Source of the DNA: Pycnococcus provasolii
Taxonomy: Eukaryota; Chlorophyta; Pseudoscourfieldiophyceae; Pseudoscourfieldiales; Pycnococcaceae
Length of the DNA stretch: 64,000 nucleotides
Reading direction: 5' to 3'
Assembly (NCBI GenBank): GCA_938743325.2
Contig: OW568874.1
Span: 620,001-684,000, forward strand
Part shown: positions 19,417 to 29,728 of the stretch, in pieces
Layout of the letters: each line of letters opens with the position of its first letter
Numbering within the stretch: position 1 is the first letter of the stretch
The notes under the pieces: generated by a model
What the model saw: the letters and a program-made list of their open reading frames with translations, nothing else
What the model was told of the DNA's origin: nothing
The model's database searches: none
Position numbers and translations under genes: made by a program

Positions 19417-22400
19417 ATGCCTAAGTCCTTCGAGGTTGCGCGCGCGTACGTGCGCGCGTTCGGCCTGAAGAGCAAGAGGGAGTGGGAGGCGTGGAGTGCG
19501 TCACGCGCGAGGCCGCACGACATTCCGGGCCATCCTCATACGACGTACAAGTCATCGGGCTGGACTTCGTATGGCGACTTCGTTGGATTCCAGATCGGCA
19601 AGGTGGCTGGCGAGTATCGCAGCTTCGAGGATGCGCGCGCGTACGTGCATACGCTCGGCCTGACGAGCGTGAAGGATTGGAAGGCGTGGTGCAAGACAGT
19701 CAAGCGCCCGGACGACATTCCCAGCGATCCTTACAGGATATACAAGTCATCAGGCTGGACATCTTGGGGCGACTTCCTTGGGTTCGCGGTAGGCCAAGGT
19801 GCGCGCGGCACGTTTCGCCCGTTCGAGGATGCACGCACGTACGTGCGTACGCTCGGTCTGAAGAGCCAGCACGAGTGGCGTGCGTGGTGTGCGTCAGGCG
19901 CGAGGCCGCGCGATATTCCAAGCCATCCGGAGAGGGGATACGCGTCGTCCGGCTGGACATCGGACGGCGACTTCCTCGGATACGCGGTGCAGCGAAGGGC
20001 TGTGGAGAACGCAAATGAGCAGATAAGAGCCACGATGAAGTGCATCGAAGAGAAAAGAGACCAAGGGCAGAAGAACAAGCCGCAAGCTGTGGAGACGGGT
20101 GACGGAGGTATACAGAATTACATGAAGAACAGCAGGTCTCAGACGTTTTTGAACCAAAAGCTGACGCCTGCGATGCAAGATGCGGGGAAGCGCGACGAAA
20201 ACAAAAGAAGGAACGCTGCTGCTAGCGGCCAATCAAAAACTGCTCAAAAATTGGTGGCGCAGCGACAAGCAGCAGGTGGTGGCAACAACAACCAAAAAGC
20301 AGGCGCCGGGGCGCCTTTGATGATATCAACATTCAACACGCCGCTGCATACTCACGGTAGTGCTCAGCACGCACGCGCAAGGGGTGCTGTACAGTCGGAG
20401 GAGCAGGGAAAGCAGCCTTTCACAGCCTACAACAAACCATCAGGCGTGAAGGCGAAAAGCACATCCGACTTTTCCAGCCAAAGTGATGACGACGCTTTCG
20501 AGGAACCACCGCAAACCAAGAAGCCACCAAACAAGCGCCGTGCCACTGCGAAAGACGACCAAGACACCTTCGACGTTGGAGAACTTGACGTCACCTTGGG
20601 CCGAGGCACACGCACAACATCCACCTATCAGATGGCTCGACCACAGCGCAAAGCAGCAGTCGTGGCCAATGCTCGACGCAGTCATCAGCAGCAGCTTGAA
20701 CTCAAGAAGGATGCGAAAAAGCGCAATCAGCAGCAACGGTTGCATGAGGAGTCGCTGCATAAGAATGCAGCGCCTGAGGTTGTGGACTTGTTCGATTCAG
20801 ATGACGGCGACGATGGGCGTGCCTCTGACGCGGAATTCGAGGAGGCGAGCAAGTCCGTGCAGGAGAGTGGCAGGACCAGGAGAGGGCGAGCATATAGGCG
20901 CTTGGCGAGCCAACGACCTGTGAGCGAGAAGCTTGCCAGTCTACGCGCAGTGTACCCGCTCGTGGCTGCGGATGGAGTCGCGAACGATGCACGAGGAGTA
21001 GGAGCAGCACCAGCACCAGCACCAGCAGCGGACGTCGCCCCGAGCGCCGTTGCTGTCATCGATGCAGACGACGATGCGGCAGCCGAAGCAAAGGCTTCGA
21101 AAGCTGGGGCTGGGGCAGCAGCACCAGTCGGAGGACAAGTCGGAGGCACAGCCGCAGCGCCGCCTGGCGACGCAGCGGCAGCTGGTGCGACTCGTGGTGG
21201 GCGCGTGAACGTGGAGCTGAGCGGGGCAGATCTTGCCTTCCTCGAGAGGGGGGAATTTCTGAACGACACCGTCATCGACTGGCGCGTGCTACGCGTGAAG
21301 CTAGAAGATTTGGCGGAACAACCTGACGTGCTCAGACGCTGCCACTTCTTCAACTCATTCTTCTACAAGAAGCTCAATCCATACCACGGCGAATCGAAGA
21401 GAAGGCGGTATGACGATTCTCAGCGCCCAAAGATCATGTACGACGCGGTGCGGCGCTGGGTGAAGGATTTGAATCTGATGGAGAAGGATTTCATCTTCGT
21501 GCCCATACATCACATTCAGCATTGGAGCCTTGCGGTTATCTGCTTCCCTCGGCACGTGATGACGAATGTAGACGAGCGTCCTGGAACGCAAACGCCATGC
21601 ATCCTGCACTTCGACTCGATGGCAGGTGGACACGAAACAGATCATGTCGTCGATGCCCTGCGCAGATTCTGCTTCTTCGAGTACGAGAGGGAATTCTACA
21701 CCAAGTCGAACCTGACATTGACGGAGAAGAACACGCATCTGAACGATGCCGAGAAGCGGTTCCAAGCGAACAAGAGATTTCCGGGAGAGCGTGCCGTTCG
21801 AAATTCTTATGCTCGACAGCAGAATCACTACGACTGCGGCTTGTTTGTCATCGAGTACATTCGCCAGCTCACGCAGTCGCATCTGGCTGTGCTCGACACA
21901 AAGCTCACGGATATCCAGCAGTACTTTGACACGGCGTGGTTCGACAGGAGGCGCCCCAACCTGCTTCGCAGCGAGATGTACGCGGATCTCCTCGCTATTG
22001 TCGTGCAGCAGAATGGAGGAGAACGTGCGCTTGAGAAATACGATCACGAGCGCACTAAAATGCAGCAGATTGTCAAGGAGGCCGCTGAGGCTCGGAACCA
22101 GGATCTGCAAGCGTCGATGTCTCGTGACGTGAGAAAACTCGACGGCAAGATTGCGGTGCTCACGGAGGCGATTGATCTAGAGAAGACGTGGAGGGAGAAG
22201 GTGGGAAAATTGCAGGAGCAGCATCGGAAAAGTCGGCAGAAACAGGCATCGGCAGCTTCGGTGGTGGCGGTGGACCTCACGGGTGCTGCAAGCTTAAGCC
22301 CAGCAGCGAAGAAATTGCGCAGGTCGTCGTCGTCTGCAGAGGATGCGCAAGCGATGGCTGCGGAGGTGCCAACGTGGAAATCTGAGGCAGGTGCTTACAT

Positions 22401-23463
22401 CGCGAAAGCGACTTCTGGCGACGACAGGCTTCTGCTTGCGCAATTCATCTTATCACAAGACGAGGGCGCGGAAAAGAAGAACGTGATGGTCCGAAACCGC
22501 TACGGAGGAGCGGAAGACGGCGATACAGGCTGGATCACGGCAGATATTCGTCACATGGGCAACGGCATGATTCAGGTGACTGCTACGGGGAGCTATGCAG
22601 GTCAGGATAACTCGTTCGAGGATGACTGGAAGTCGATTGCCATGCGCGAGCGCGAAGGTTGCGATCTTGCGGACCCTGCGGAGATGATTTTGGACGATGA
22701 AATGCCCATCAATCAGACGAACGACGTGGTGGCGCTCGACGAGAGGCCACGACGACGACCACAGCGCAACGCAGCAGTCGTGGCCAATGCGGCGATTCGC
22801 AGCCAGCTCGCCGCCGCCGCTGCTCCACCACCTTCCGCTCCGCCTACTGCCCCAACCGCTCGACGACCATCCGCCGCCGCTGCTGGTCCATTTCGCTGCT
22901 CGTATTGTGCAACGTCTCATACCAGCCAAACCAGACAACATCTATGCGAGATGAGCTGCAACCTGTGCTGCTCACAACTGATAAGAGATGCGTGCCGGGC
23001 ACTAATCTCTATGTGTGTGTCTAATCTCAGGAGTTCTTCGGAGAGCGGCGACGTCGCGCGACGCATCGTCGAGGCGGGCGGGGTGGACACCATTTTGTCG
23101 GCGATGCGTGCTCACGAGACGCGCCCGGACGTGCTGGAGTACGCGATCGCGACACTTAATATCTTGTGTTTTGGGTTAGGGTCGTGTGAGAACACACGAC
23201 GCATCGTCGAGGCGGGGGGTGTGGCCGCCATATTATCGGCGGTGCGTGCGCAGCCCTTTGCCGGCGTGAAAAAGCAGGCGCACGCTGCAATGCAGAACAT
23301 GTGCTCAAACGCGAAAATGATGGGCGATGCGGACGTCGCGGCCGCCATAGTGTCCGCGGTGCGTGCGCACAAGGCCCTGGGTGGTGATCCGAACACCCGT
23401 CACAAGCCGTGGTGTCCCCAGCATGGAAGCCGGCATCTGCCGTGCCAATGCTCGCGCTACTAG
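19417..23463 (+). CDS. Trp-rich repeat / SENP-Ulp1 protease / ARM repeat fusion
   Basis: ATG at 19417 follows a pyrimidine-rich leader; 1,348 residues. Residues 5-188 hold three 65-residue-spaced repeats (W..W...RP.DIP.HP...Y.SSGW.S.GDF.GF) of the phage-integrase repeat type. A long low-complexity linker follows, with DFSSQSDDDAFEEPP and two RPQRxAAVVANA boxes at about 410 and 1110. Residues about 597-860 are a C48 cysteine protease: ELSGADLAFLERGEFLNDTV, catalytic His702 (HHIQHW), Asp733 (LHFDSM), Gln802 and Cys807 (QNHYDCGLF). All catalytic residues are present, so deSUMOylation or a related isopeptidase activity is likely. A coiled coil follows (880-960). The last 170 residues contain ARM-like repeats (RRIVEAGGVDTILSAMRAH). 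Acts probably in the nucleus. The ARM part may be a late fusion. Confidence 0.85.
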   Translation: MPKSFEVARAYVRAFGLKSKREWEAWSASRARPHDIPGHPHTTYKSSGWTSYGDFVGFQIGKVAGEYRSFEDARAYVHTLGLTSVKDWKAWCKTVKRPDDIPSDPYRIYKSSGWTSWGDFLGFAVGQGARGTFRPFEDARTYVRTLGLKSQHEWRAWCASGARPRDIPSHPERGYASSGWTSDGDFLGYAVQRRAVENANEQIRATMKCIEEKRDQGQKNKPQAVETGDGGIQNYMKNSRSQTFLNQKLTPAMQDAGKRDENKRRNAAASGQSKTAQKLVAQRQAAGGGNNNQKAGAGAPLMISTFNTPLHTHGSAQHARARGAVQSEEQGKQPFTAYNKPSGVKAKSTSDFSSQSDDDAFEEPPQTKKPPNKRRATAKDDQDTFDVGELDVTLGRGTRTTSTYQMARPQRKAAVVANARRSHQQQLELKKDAKKRNQQQRLHEESLHKNAAPEVVDLFDSDDGDDGRASDAEFEEASKSVQESGRTRRGRAYRRLASQRPVSEKLASLRAVYPLVAADGVANDARGVGAAPAPAPAADVAPSAVAVIDADDDAAAEAKASKAGAGAAAPVGGQVGGTAAAPPGDAAAAGATRGGRVNVELSGADLAFLERGEFLNDTVIDWRVLRVKLEDLAEQPDVLRRCHFFNSFFYKKLNPYHGESKRRRYDDSQRPKIMYDAVRRWVKDLNLMEKDFIFVPIHHIQHWSLAVICFPRHVMTNVDERPGTQTPCILHFDSMAGGHETDHVVDALRRFCFFEYEREFYTKSNLTLTEKNTHLNDAEKRFQANKRFPGERAVRNSYARQQNHYDCGLFVIEYIRQLTQSHLAVLDTKLTDIQQYFDTAWFDRRRPNLLRSEMYADLLAIVVQQNGGERALEKYDHERTKMQQIVKEAAEARNQDLQASMSRDVRKLDGKIAVLTEAIDLEKTWREKVGKLQEQHRKSRQKQASAASVVAVDLTGAASLSPAAKKLRRSSSSAEDAQAMAAEVPTWKSEAGAYIAKATSGDDRLLLAQFILSQDEGAEKKNVMVRNRYGGAEDGDTGWITADIRHMGNGMIQVTATGSYAGQDNSFEDDWKSIAMREREGCDLADPAEMILDDEMPINQTNDVVALDERPRRRPQRNAAVVANAAIRSQLAAAAAPPPSAPPTAPTARRPSAAAAGPFRCSYCATSHTSQTRQHLCEMSCNLCCSQLIRDACRALISMCVSNLRSSSESGDVARRIVEAGGVDTILSAMRAHETRPDVLEYAIATLNILCFGLGSCENTRRIVEAGGVAAILSAVRAQPFAGVKKQAHAAMQNMCSNAKMMGDADVAAAIVSAVRAHKALGGDPNTRHKPWCPQHGSRHLPCQCSRY

Positions 23464-23639
23464 AGCCGATGGGCGAAGGCTAGGCTAGTTATAAAAGTAA
23501 CAAAACTCTCTTAAACTTGTCCCTCTTCGGCATCCCCCCTTCTTGTACACGTCTAGACTCCTTTTACTCCTTGGCATATCGTAGACAAATCACGCTTGTT
23601 TCTGAGCACGTATTTTCGCACATCCGTCGATCGTCGCCA

Positions 23640-24370
23640 CGTCGCATGTTCATCGCCAGCATCCCACAAGCCCAAAGGTTGTGTCCTCGTTCGCCAGCAA
23701 ACGACGCATCGGTAAGTCGAGTACCGCAAGCGCCTACAACGCATTGGCAGCGCGCATACAGATAGCATATGCACTCCCCCCACGCATGAAGAAAGTACAT
23801 ACGACTGCTGGCGTGGACGGCGGCTGATTCGCGAACGCACCAGCACCGAGAAGCGCACGCTGTGGCTCATACCACCGCTGCCAAGGATCCGTGAAGATCT
23901 TTCCTGTCTTCATGCAACTGACGATCTTACTCCCATTGTCGAATCGCCTGCGGCAGGCGATTCGACGTTCGCATACACGTCGTCATCGACCTTGATTACG
24001 TACAGAGCTTCAGGAGAGAGCGGCGAGCTGACTTTGTGGAAGAATTTTTGAGCGTCTTGCGTGGCAGCGCGTGATAGTCTTCTACGTGCGCGAGTCGCAG
24101 GAAGCTTCCCGTCCGCTCCTCCTCGATATCAATGCGCCTCTCGATTCGTTCGTTTCTTGGCTCAGCCTGCTGTCCCAGTACGAACCGCATGATGATTCCA
24201 TGCTTGTTGAACGTTGCATCAATCGCCTCCTCGTTCGGCGGAAACCACGTCGAGCGTAGCGCATCCCTCCTAGTGAACGAATCGCGTTTTGGAGGCTGCT
24301 CCAAAAACGACGTGAATACCCCCACCACAGCGAGAATGTCTCTTTGGTGTTTTTTCGTGGACGATGACGA
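23640..24370 (-). pseudogene. GT31 beta-1,3-galactosyltransferase-like relic
   Basis: Reading leftward from about 24370, one frame gives DILAVVGVFTSFLEQPPKR, RRDALRSTWFPPNEE, IIMRFVLG and LRLAHVEDYHALPRKTLK, the classic start of a GT31 domain. A second frame continues QKFFHKV and then KVDDDVYANVE (the DxD metal site). A third gives SCMKTGKIFTDPWQRWYEPQ. At least two frame changes and a shortened middle mean it is not functional as it stands. No start codon or membrane anchor is present at the 5' end. The rest of 23464-23640 shows nothing else. An intact, more Fringe-like family member lies at 57196. Confidence 0.7.
23938..23966. repeat. Perfect 14-bp-arm palindrome inside GT31 relic
   Basis: GTCGAATCGCCTGC (23938-23951) and its exact reverse complement (23953-23966) are separated by one G. 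It falls right after the DxD motif, where the conserved spacing of the GT31 domain is shortened, so it may mark a deletion or insertion scar. Confidence 0.8.
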
Positions 24371-24450
24371 TGATGTGGTGGTAATCTTCAGACTGTTGTT
24401 GACCCTGGGATCGTGATGATAACGCTGCTCCTGTTGTTGTTGTTGCTGCC

Positions 24451-24490
24451 CTGTAGTACTATCACGATTTATTTTATGATAGTACTACAG
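24451..24490. repeat. Inverted repeat with 14-bp arms
   Basis: CTGTAGTACTATCA (24451-24464) and its exact complement (24477-24490) enclose a 12-base AT-rich loop. It lies immediately after the last codons of the TPR-protein piece on the minus strand. It could be a 3'-end hairpin or an insertion scar. Confidence 0.7.
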
Positions 24491-25247
24491 AAAGTCGTCG
24501 CGCCGCACGGTGCTCGCGAGCGATCGACTTGGCACGATTTCGAGCGTGCCGCCCGTGCCTGGCACTGCGCGGCCGTCCACCCAACGCGCGGGTGCGCCGC
24601 CACCCACCAGACGCTCCGCGCTGTAACGCGCATTGAATGTCGTCAGGGACGTGACACCGTAGAGGTTGAAGAACTTCGCAAGGTCAACACGCGCCGCGCA
24701 GCGGCCTCGTATCGCTCGGATCCGACGCGCTCGCATCCATCCAGAAGCCAGCCTCCGCCGCGAGCTCGAGCACTTGCTTGAGCGTGAGAGGCTTACGCGG
24801 CGCGACGCCTGACTCCTCCCACCTCGCGGGCGTTACAGGCGCGTCCTTCGCGTACCCGTCCGACGCCGTGACTAAGAGGTTGTCCCCGCTCGTTGGTACA
24901 GGTAGCCTTGCTGCGCACTCCTCTCGTCCGTGCAGACAGACTTCGTTCGACGGGTCGATCTGCAGCGCACTCCCGAAGGCGCCGTATGCTTCGCGAAACT
25001 TGCCAATAGCGAACAGCGCGCTGGCGATTCGCGTGTACGCCTTCGCGCGCGCGTTGTCTGGCTCGTCGCACAGATTGAGCATGGATACAGCATCGTAATT
25101 CAGCTCGTACCGCTTCCTTCGATCAGCCTCCTGCTGCTCCGTTCGCTCGCGAATCAGACGTTTGGCTGCCACCGTGCTCCACGGGATGGCGCGAAACTTT
25201 TTATCTGCACCATTTGAAGGTGCCCGGGTGCACCTCGCTCGGCGACA
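24485..25247 (-). pseudogene. TPR-protein 3' fragment
   Basis: The minus strand encodes a TPR-like helical pair (ARAKAYTRIASALFAIGKFR, EAYGAFGSALQIDPSNEVCL) preceded by a charged helix, then LTLKQVLELAAEAGFW. The frame changes near 24720, and a second frame ends FNLYGVTSLTTFNARYSAER...RRDDFL at 24485. Upstream it is joined directly, in frame, to a piece of the PA14/lectin gene at 25248, so the start of the TPR gene is missing. The chimeric frame looks like a random fusion and not a designed protein. The parent family is unidentified beyond TPR. Confidence 0.6.
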
Positions 25248-26429
25248 GTGCGCGGGCGTGTACGTGAACACGTGCGCGTCGTTGAAAGTTCCGCAGTATC
25301 CACCAGCGTGGTTCGACATCACATCCACCGAGATCATGTCCATGCCCATGGCAAAGCATCCCTCGCTAGGTCCGCTCGGGCTCGTGCCGTACACCTCGAA
25401 GCCGTAGGAGAACGTGCCCTTGTAGAGCTCCTTCTCCTCAGGCGTGTAGTCCGAGTATCCGCAGCCATCCTTCTTGACAATTCCAAAGGTGACAATTTCT
25501 CCCACAGTCGCCTCAGACAAGTCGAATCCGTCGCACGTCTTGTTCGCAAGCATGTCAGAGAACTCCGCGGGATACGTCGTGTTCCACGCCGATCCAAACG
25601 CACACGTCGGCTGCACCGCCGCATCGGCGACACCGACGAGCGTCGGCGCCGTCATGTTCGACCAGAACGGCTCACCCGCCATTCCGCACGTCGCCGTCAC
25701 CGCGAGCGTCTTCACGCTGTTCTTGCACGGCTGCCCGAAGTTGCGAACAACCGCGTGCATGCGGCAGCTCTGCTTGCCAAGGCACTCCTTCGTCACCTCC
25801 TTCATCGACGTCGACGCCGAGCATCCGTCAACGTAGTAGGCACCCGCGGTTCCGCCGGTAACTCCAAAGTTGGCGTAGAGGATGTTGGTGATGTGGCTGC
25901 CCGCTGGGCAGTTCAACTTCATCTCGGACTTCTCAGCCACCTGCGAGCTCACCAGTCCGACGATTCCGTGAGCCTTGCCCTTGGCGTCGCGAACGCCGTA
26001 GTTGTTGCCCTCGTTGAACCTGTAGTGCGCCACGAGCTTGTCCTCGGAGTCCTTGAGCGGGCAGAACGAATCGCCGAACATGTTCTCCGCGCTCACGGCG
26101 CCGCTGTCGTACATGCGCACGTCGTCAATCAGCCCGAGGAATCCCTTGCCAATGCGCAGAGGCTGCGTGTTCGATCGGCTCGGCATGTCCTGGTTCGCCC
26201 AGCTCGTCGTCGAGATGGCGCCAAACGCGCCGTCAACCTCGGCAAACAGCGTCAGCTCCGTTCCAGTGTAGCTCATGCCCACGAGGGTCCACGCGTCAAG
26301 CTTGATGCTCGTCGTCTTCTCGTGAATGCGCCACGCCTGGCTTCCGACGTAGACGCCAGCCTCGATCTTGTACTCCGACACGTCCGACGCGCTCGTCGAG
26401 TACATCGCAAGCCAGTATCCCTTTCCGCG
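25248..26429 (-). pseudogene. Inverted partial copy of the PA14/lectin gene
   Basis: Nearly identical, in reverse, to about 1908-3085 of the gene at the left edge. It holds the second LamG domain, the SUEL lectin domain (NCPAGSHITNILYANFGV) and the start of the following Ig-like part. Only a few base changes are visible (for example GIAKK becomes GIVKK). It has no start, passes in frame into TPR sequence on one side, and on the other side runs into the 329-bp tandem array. Confidence 0.88.
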
Positions 26430-27760
26430 CCGCTGTCGTACATGCGCACGTCGTCAATCAGCCCGAGGAATCCCTGGCCAATGCGCAGATGCTGCGTGTT
26501 CGTTCGGCTCGGCATGTCCTGGTTCGCCCAGCTCGTCGTCGAGATGGCGCCAAACGCGCCGTCAACCTCGGCAAACAGCGTCAGCTCCGTTCCAGTGTAG
26601 CTCATGCCCACGAGGGTCCACGCGTCAAGCTTGATGCTCGTCGTCTTCTCGTGAATGCGCCACGCCTGGCTTCCGACGTAGACGCCAGCCTCGATCTTGT
26701 ACTCCGACGCGTCCGACGCGCTCGTCGAGTACATCGCAAGCCAGTATCCCTTTCCGCGCCGCTGTCGTACATGCGCACGTCGTCAATCAGCCCGAGGAAT
26801 CCCTGGCCAATGCGCAGGGGCTGCGTGTTCGATCGGCTCGGCATGTCCTGGTTCGCCCAGCTCGTCGTCGAGATGGCGCCAAACGCGCCGTCAACCTCGG
26901 CAAACAGCGTCAGCTCCGTTCCAGTGTAGCTCATGCCCACGAGGGTCCACGCGTCAAGCTTGATGCTCGTCGTCTTCTCGTGAATGCGCCACGCCTGGCT
27001 TCCGACGTAGACGCCAGCCTCGATCTTGTACTCCGACGCGTCCGACGCGCTCGTCGAGTACATCGCAAGCCAGTATCCCTTTCCGCGCCGCTGTCGTACA
27101 TGCGCACGTCGTCAATCAGCCCGAGGAATCCCTGGCCAATGCGCAGGGGCTGCGTGTTCGATCGGCTCGGCATGTCCTGGTTCGCCCAGCTCGTCGTCGA
27201 GATGGCGCCAAACGCGCCGTCAACCTCGGCAAACAGCGTCAGCTCCGTTCCAGTGTAGCTCATGCCCACGAGGGTCCACGCGTCAAGCTTGATGCTCGTC
27301 GTCTTCTCGTGAATGCGCCACGCCTGGCTTCCGACGTAGACGCCAGCCTCGATCTTGTACTCCGACACGTCCGACGCGCTCGTCGAGTACATCGCAAGCC
27401 AGTATCCCTTTCCGCGCCGCTGTCGTACATGCGCACGTCGTCAATCAGCCCGAGGAATCCCTGGCCAATGCGCAGGGGCTGCGTGTTCGATCGGCTCGGC
27501 ATGTCCTGGTTCGCCCAGCTCGTCGTCGAGATGGCGCCAAACGCGCCGTCAACCTCGGCAAACAGCGTCAGCTCCGTTCCAGTGTAGCTCATGCCCACGA
27601 GGGTCCACGCGTCAAGCTTGATGCTCGTCGTCTTCTCGTGAATGCGCCACGCCTGGCTTCCGACGTAGACGCCAGCCTCGATCTTGTACTCCGACGCGTC
27701 CGACGCGCTCGTCGAGTACATCGCAAGCCAGTATCCCTTTCCGCGCCGCTGTCGTACATG
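26103..27760 (-). repeat. Five tandem 329-bp units derived from the LamG domain
   Basis: The string GCTGTCGTAC recurs at 26103, 26432, 26761, 27090, 27419 and 27748, exactly 329 apart. Each unit corresponds to bases about 1910-2238 of the left-edge gene. Because 329 is not a multiple of three, every copy changes frame, so this array is not protein-coding. The units differ at a few sites (GACACG versus GACGCG; CAGAGG, CAGATG or CAGGGG). After 27760 the sequence is unrelated. Confidence 0.93.
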
Positions 27761-27904
27761 ATATCGTAGTAGCTTGATTGTTATTATTCTGATGAGGTTG
27801 ACGAGGAGGATGAGGTTGATGAGGAGGATAAGAACGAGGATGACGAGGATGACAAAGAAGCAGCGAGCTCCTCCTAAACCTGTTGTTATTATTCTTATAC
27901 CTCA

Positions 27905-27961
<57 letters not shown>

Positions 27962-28870
27962 GGCGGACACGGAAAGGTATTTTGCATAGGAAGGAGGGAG
28001 CCTTAAGGAGAGGCGCCATCAGAGCACTCGGCGGCGCATGTTGGTTGGTTTGGACTGGTTGGCCTGGGGTAGAGGGAACGGGAGGTTATTTTCAAGATTG
28101 GGGGTTGGGCGACGCCATCTCGCGCCATGCATGGCGCCGCGCATCGCCAGTCGTGCGTGGCATGCACGGTCGCGCTGGAGGTTCGTTGTGTGTGATGTAA
28201 GTTGTAACGTGTACGTTGGTGAGGTATGGTTGTTTTCCTTCCTTAGCTCGTCCTTAACGTACCTGTGTGTGACGCAATGTCGTCCAGAGTTGCGTCGATC
28301 CTCCATGGACATGGCGTCCCGTTAGAGCCTTTTTTCCCCGTTATACCAAAGAGGCAAGAAAAACGACAGATGATAGTCTAGGCACTTTGAGAAAAAGACA
28401 AAGTAGAGGTGGTTAGGGTTTTAAAAGTTAGGGACTAGGGTTAGGATTAGGGTTAGGGTTAGGGCTAGGTATATTCTCACTGGAAAATCAATTTCGGGGT
28501 TATCTTCATGCGCGTCGCGTGGACGTTGTGCGCACCGAGCGCGTCGCCAGCATTTACAAAAGTTGCGCACAGGTGCCTCCTTGCGCCTACTACCACCCAC
28601 GATGCACCCAAGAAGCACGCCGCGGCAAAGCCGGTGCACAATTCGCGGATGATGTGCTCGAGAATATTATCACCATGGTCTTCGCGTGTCATCGTCTGGA
28701 TAGGGATGTGGTTTGTATTACGGAGGCCCGATCAGGGATTCGAAGGCGTTCTGTAAGTCGTCGTACGCACGATCACGAATTGTCGCCTTGTACTGATCGA
28801 TAGTGCTTCTTTCGACGTGGCGGTCTTCTTCTAGGGGTTGGTGTCATTTCACGCGATGCTACCGTTGCCT
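27761..28870. other. Non-coding stretch with microsatellite and TTAGGG-like tract
   Basis: I find no convincing gene. It holds a GAGGAT-rich stretch (27790-27860), about nine GCAGAC hexamers (27904-27961) and, at 28409-28468, degenerate and perfect TTAGGG units in the orientation opposite to the loops of the hairpin elements. Short frames around 28510-28800 have no recognisable family. Confidence 0.6.
28409..28468 (+). repeat. Interstitial TTAGGG-type tract
   Basis: Units GGTTAGGG, GTTAGGGACTAGGG, TTAGGATTAGGG, TTAGGGTTAGGG and GGCTAGG occur within 60 bases. This is the same telomere-like unit as in the two hairpin loops (there on the opposite strand) and in a shorter CCTAACCCTAGCCCTAAC run at about 29356. 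Confidence 0.8.
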
Positions 28871-29035
28871 CTAAGCGCTAGCGAGTGTCGATGGATCACC
28901 CGCTGCGATCGCACCGCCTAAGAGCGGCGCCAATCGAAGGCGCTCTTTCTCCTTGGCAATGCGTCGCTCTCGCTGCCACGGGAAAAAAGCGATGGTCAGC
29001 GCGTCGTACGCTAACACTCCCAGAGACGCTGACAT
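28871..29035 (-). CDS. 54-residue peptide similar to the leader of the RCC1 protein
   Basis: ATG at 29035 begins MSASLGVLAYDALTIAFFPW and continues QRERRIAKEKERLRLAPLLG to a stop at 28871. The segment LAYxxxxxxxxPWQRERRxxKxxER is shared with the N terminus of the RCC1-repeat protein at 31350 (SLAYKVMRTVWVPWQRERRL). No RCC1 repeats follow here. It is therefore either the stub of a second RCC1-type gene or a free-standing small protein. The shared leader has one hydrophobic stretch followed by basic residues, which could suit membrane or organelle targeting; that is inference. Expression unknown. Confidence 0.45.
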   Translation of the reverse strand: MSASLGVLAYDALTIAFFPWQRERRIAKEKERLRLAPLLGGAIAAGDPSTLASA

Positions 29036-29728
29036 GTGCACAAACAAGTTTTGTGATGTGATTTTGTGAAGTTTGAAATCCGAGGATGTCGATCTTGCCG
29101 TTTCTGTAGTTCAATGTTTTGTTGAGACGCCATTTGCTAGACGAATGCTTACGATGGGTCGCGAACTTGCAACGGTTGCGCGCCACCTTAAGGTTGAAGG
29201 AGCGGGCGAGCGGCCATGGCCCGCCGGCCGCCGCGAACTTAAGAGTTTTGAGACGCATACTTTTCTTCTCGTAGTTATAGGAATGCGGTTATGACTTATC
29301 CCCTATGAGTGCCGGAGCGGGATCCCCAAAATCCCCCCCCCCCCCCGTTTCCCTCCTAACCCTAGCCCTAACTCCGACCCCTCCGTCTCCCAGTCAAAAA
29401 CACGTCGCCGTGGCGTCAGCACCGCAGCAGACGCAAAGAGCTGGCCACGTTGTCGTGCACTGCGCGACGTAGAACGTCGGCAACAAGCAGCCGACGCGCG
29501 CATAAACGGACGCGTGGCTCGCATCCGCGCGCACCGCGGATGTCGTCGCGGTTGCGGCGCAGGAGGCGCACTTCATAACGCGCGATTCATCCGCATCCGC
29601 ATCCGCATCGTCGTCGTCATCTCAGACGGGTAAACGTCGCGTCAGCTTTACGGAGTCAACAGGCGCGACGCTTGGGAAAACGGGTGGGCGACTACTGGGT
29701 GCAATTGGCGGCGAACTCGCGGGTCGAT
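29036..29728. other. Non-coding stretch with poly-C and CCCTAA-like run
   Basis: I see no gene. Features are a C run at about 29333-29346, a short CCTAACCCTAGCCCTAAC run at about 29356, and a CATCCG hexamer run near 29590. It separates the small peptide frame from the next PA14-gene fragment. Confidence 0.5.

Noticed and set aside
26273-27721. A family of identical 153-residue proteins on the minus strand
   Set aside because: They are the same frame recurring in each 329-bp unit and shifting at each joint, so they are by-products of the array.
28508-28803. Possible small gene with overlapping 82-94 residue frames
   Set aside because: No recognisable motif, two frames equally open, and no similarity to neighbours; not enough to support a gene.
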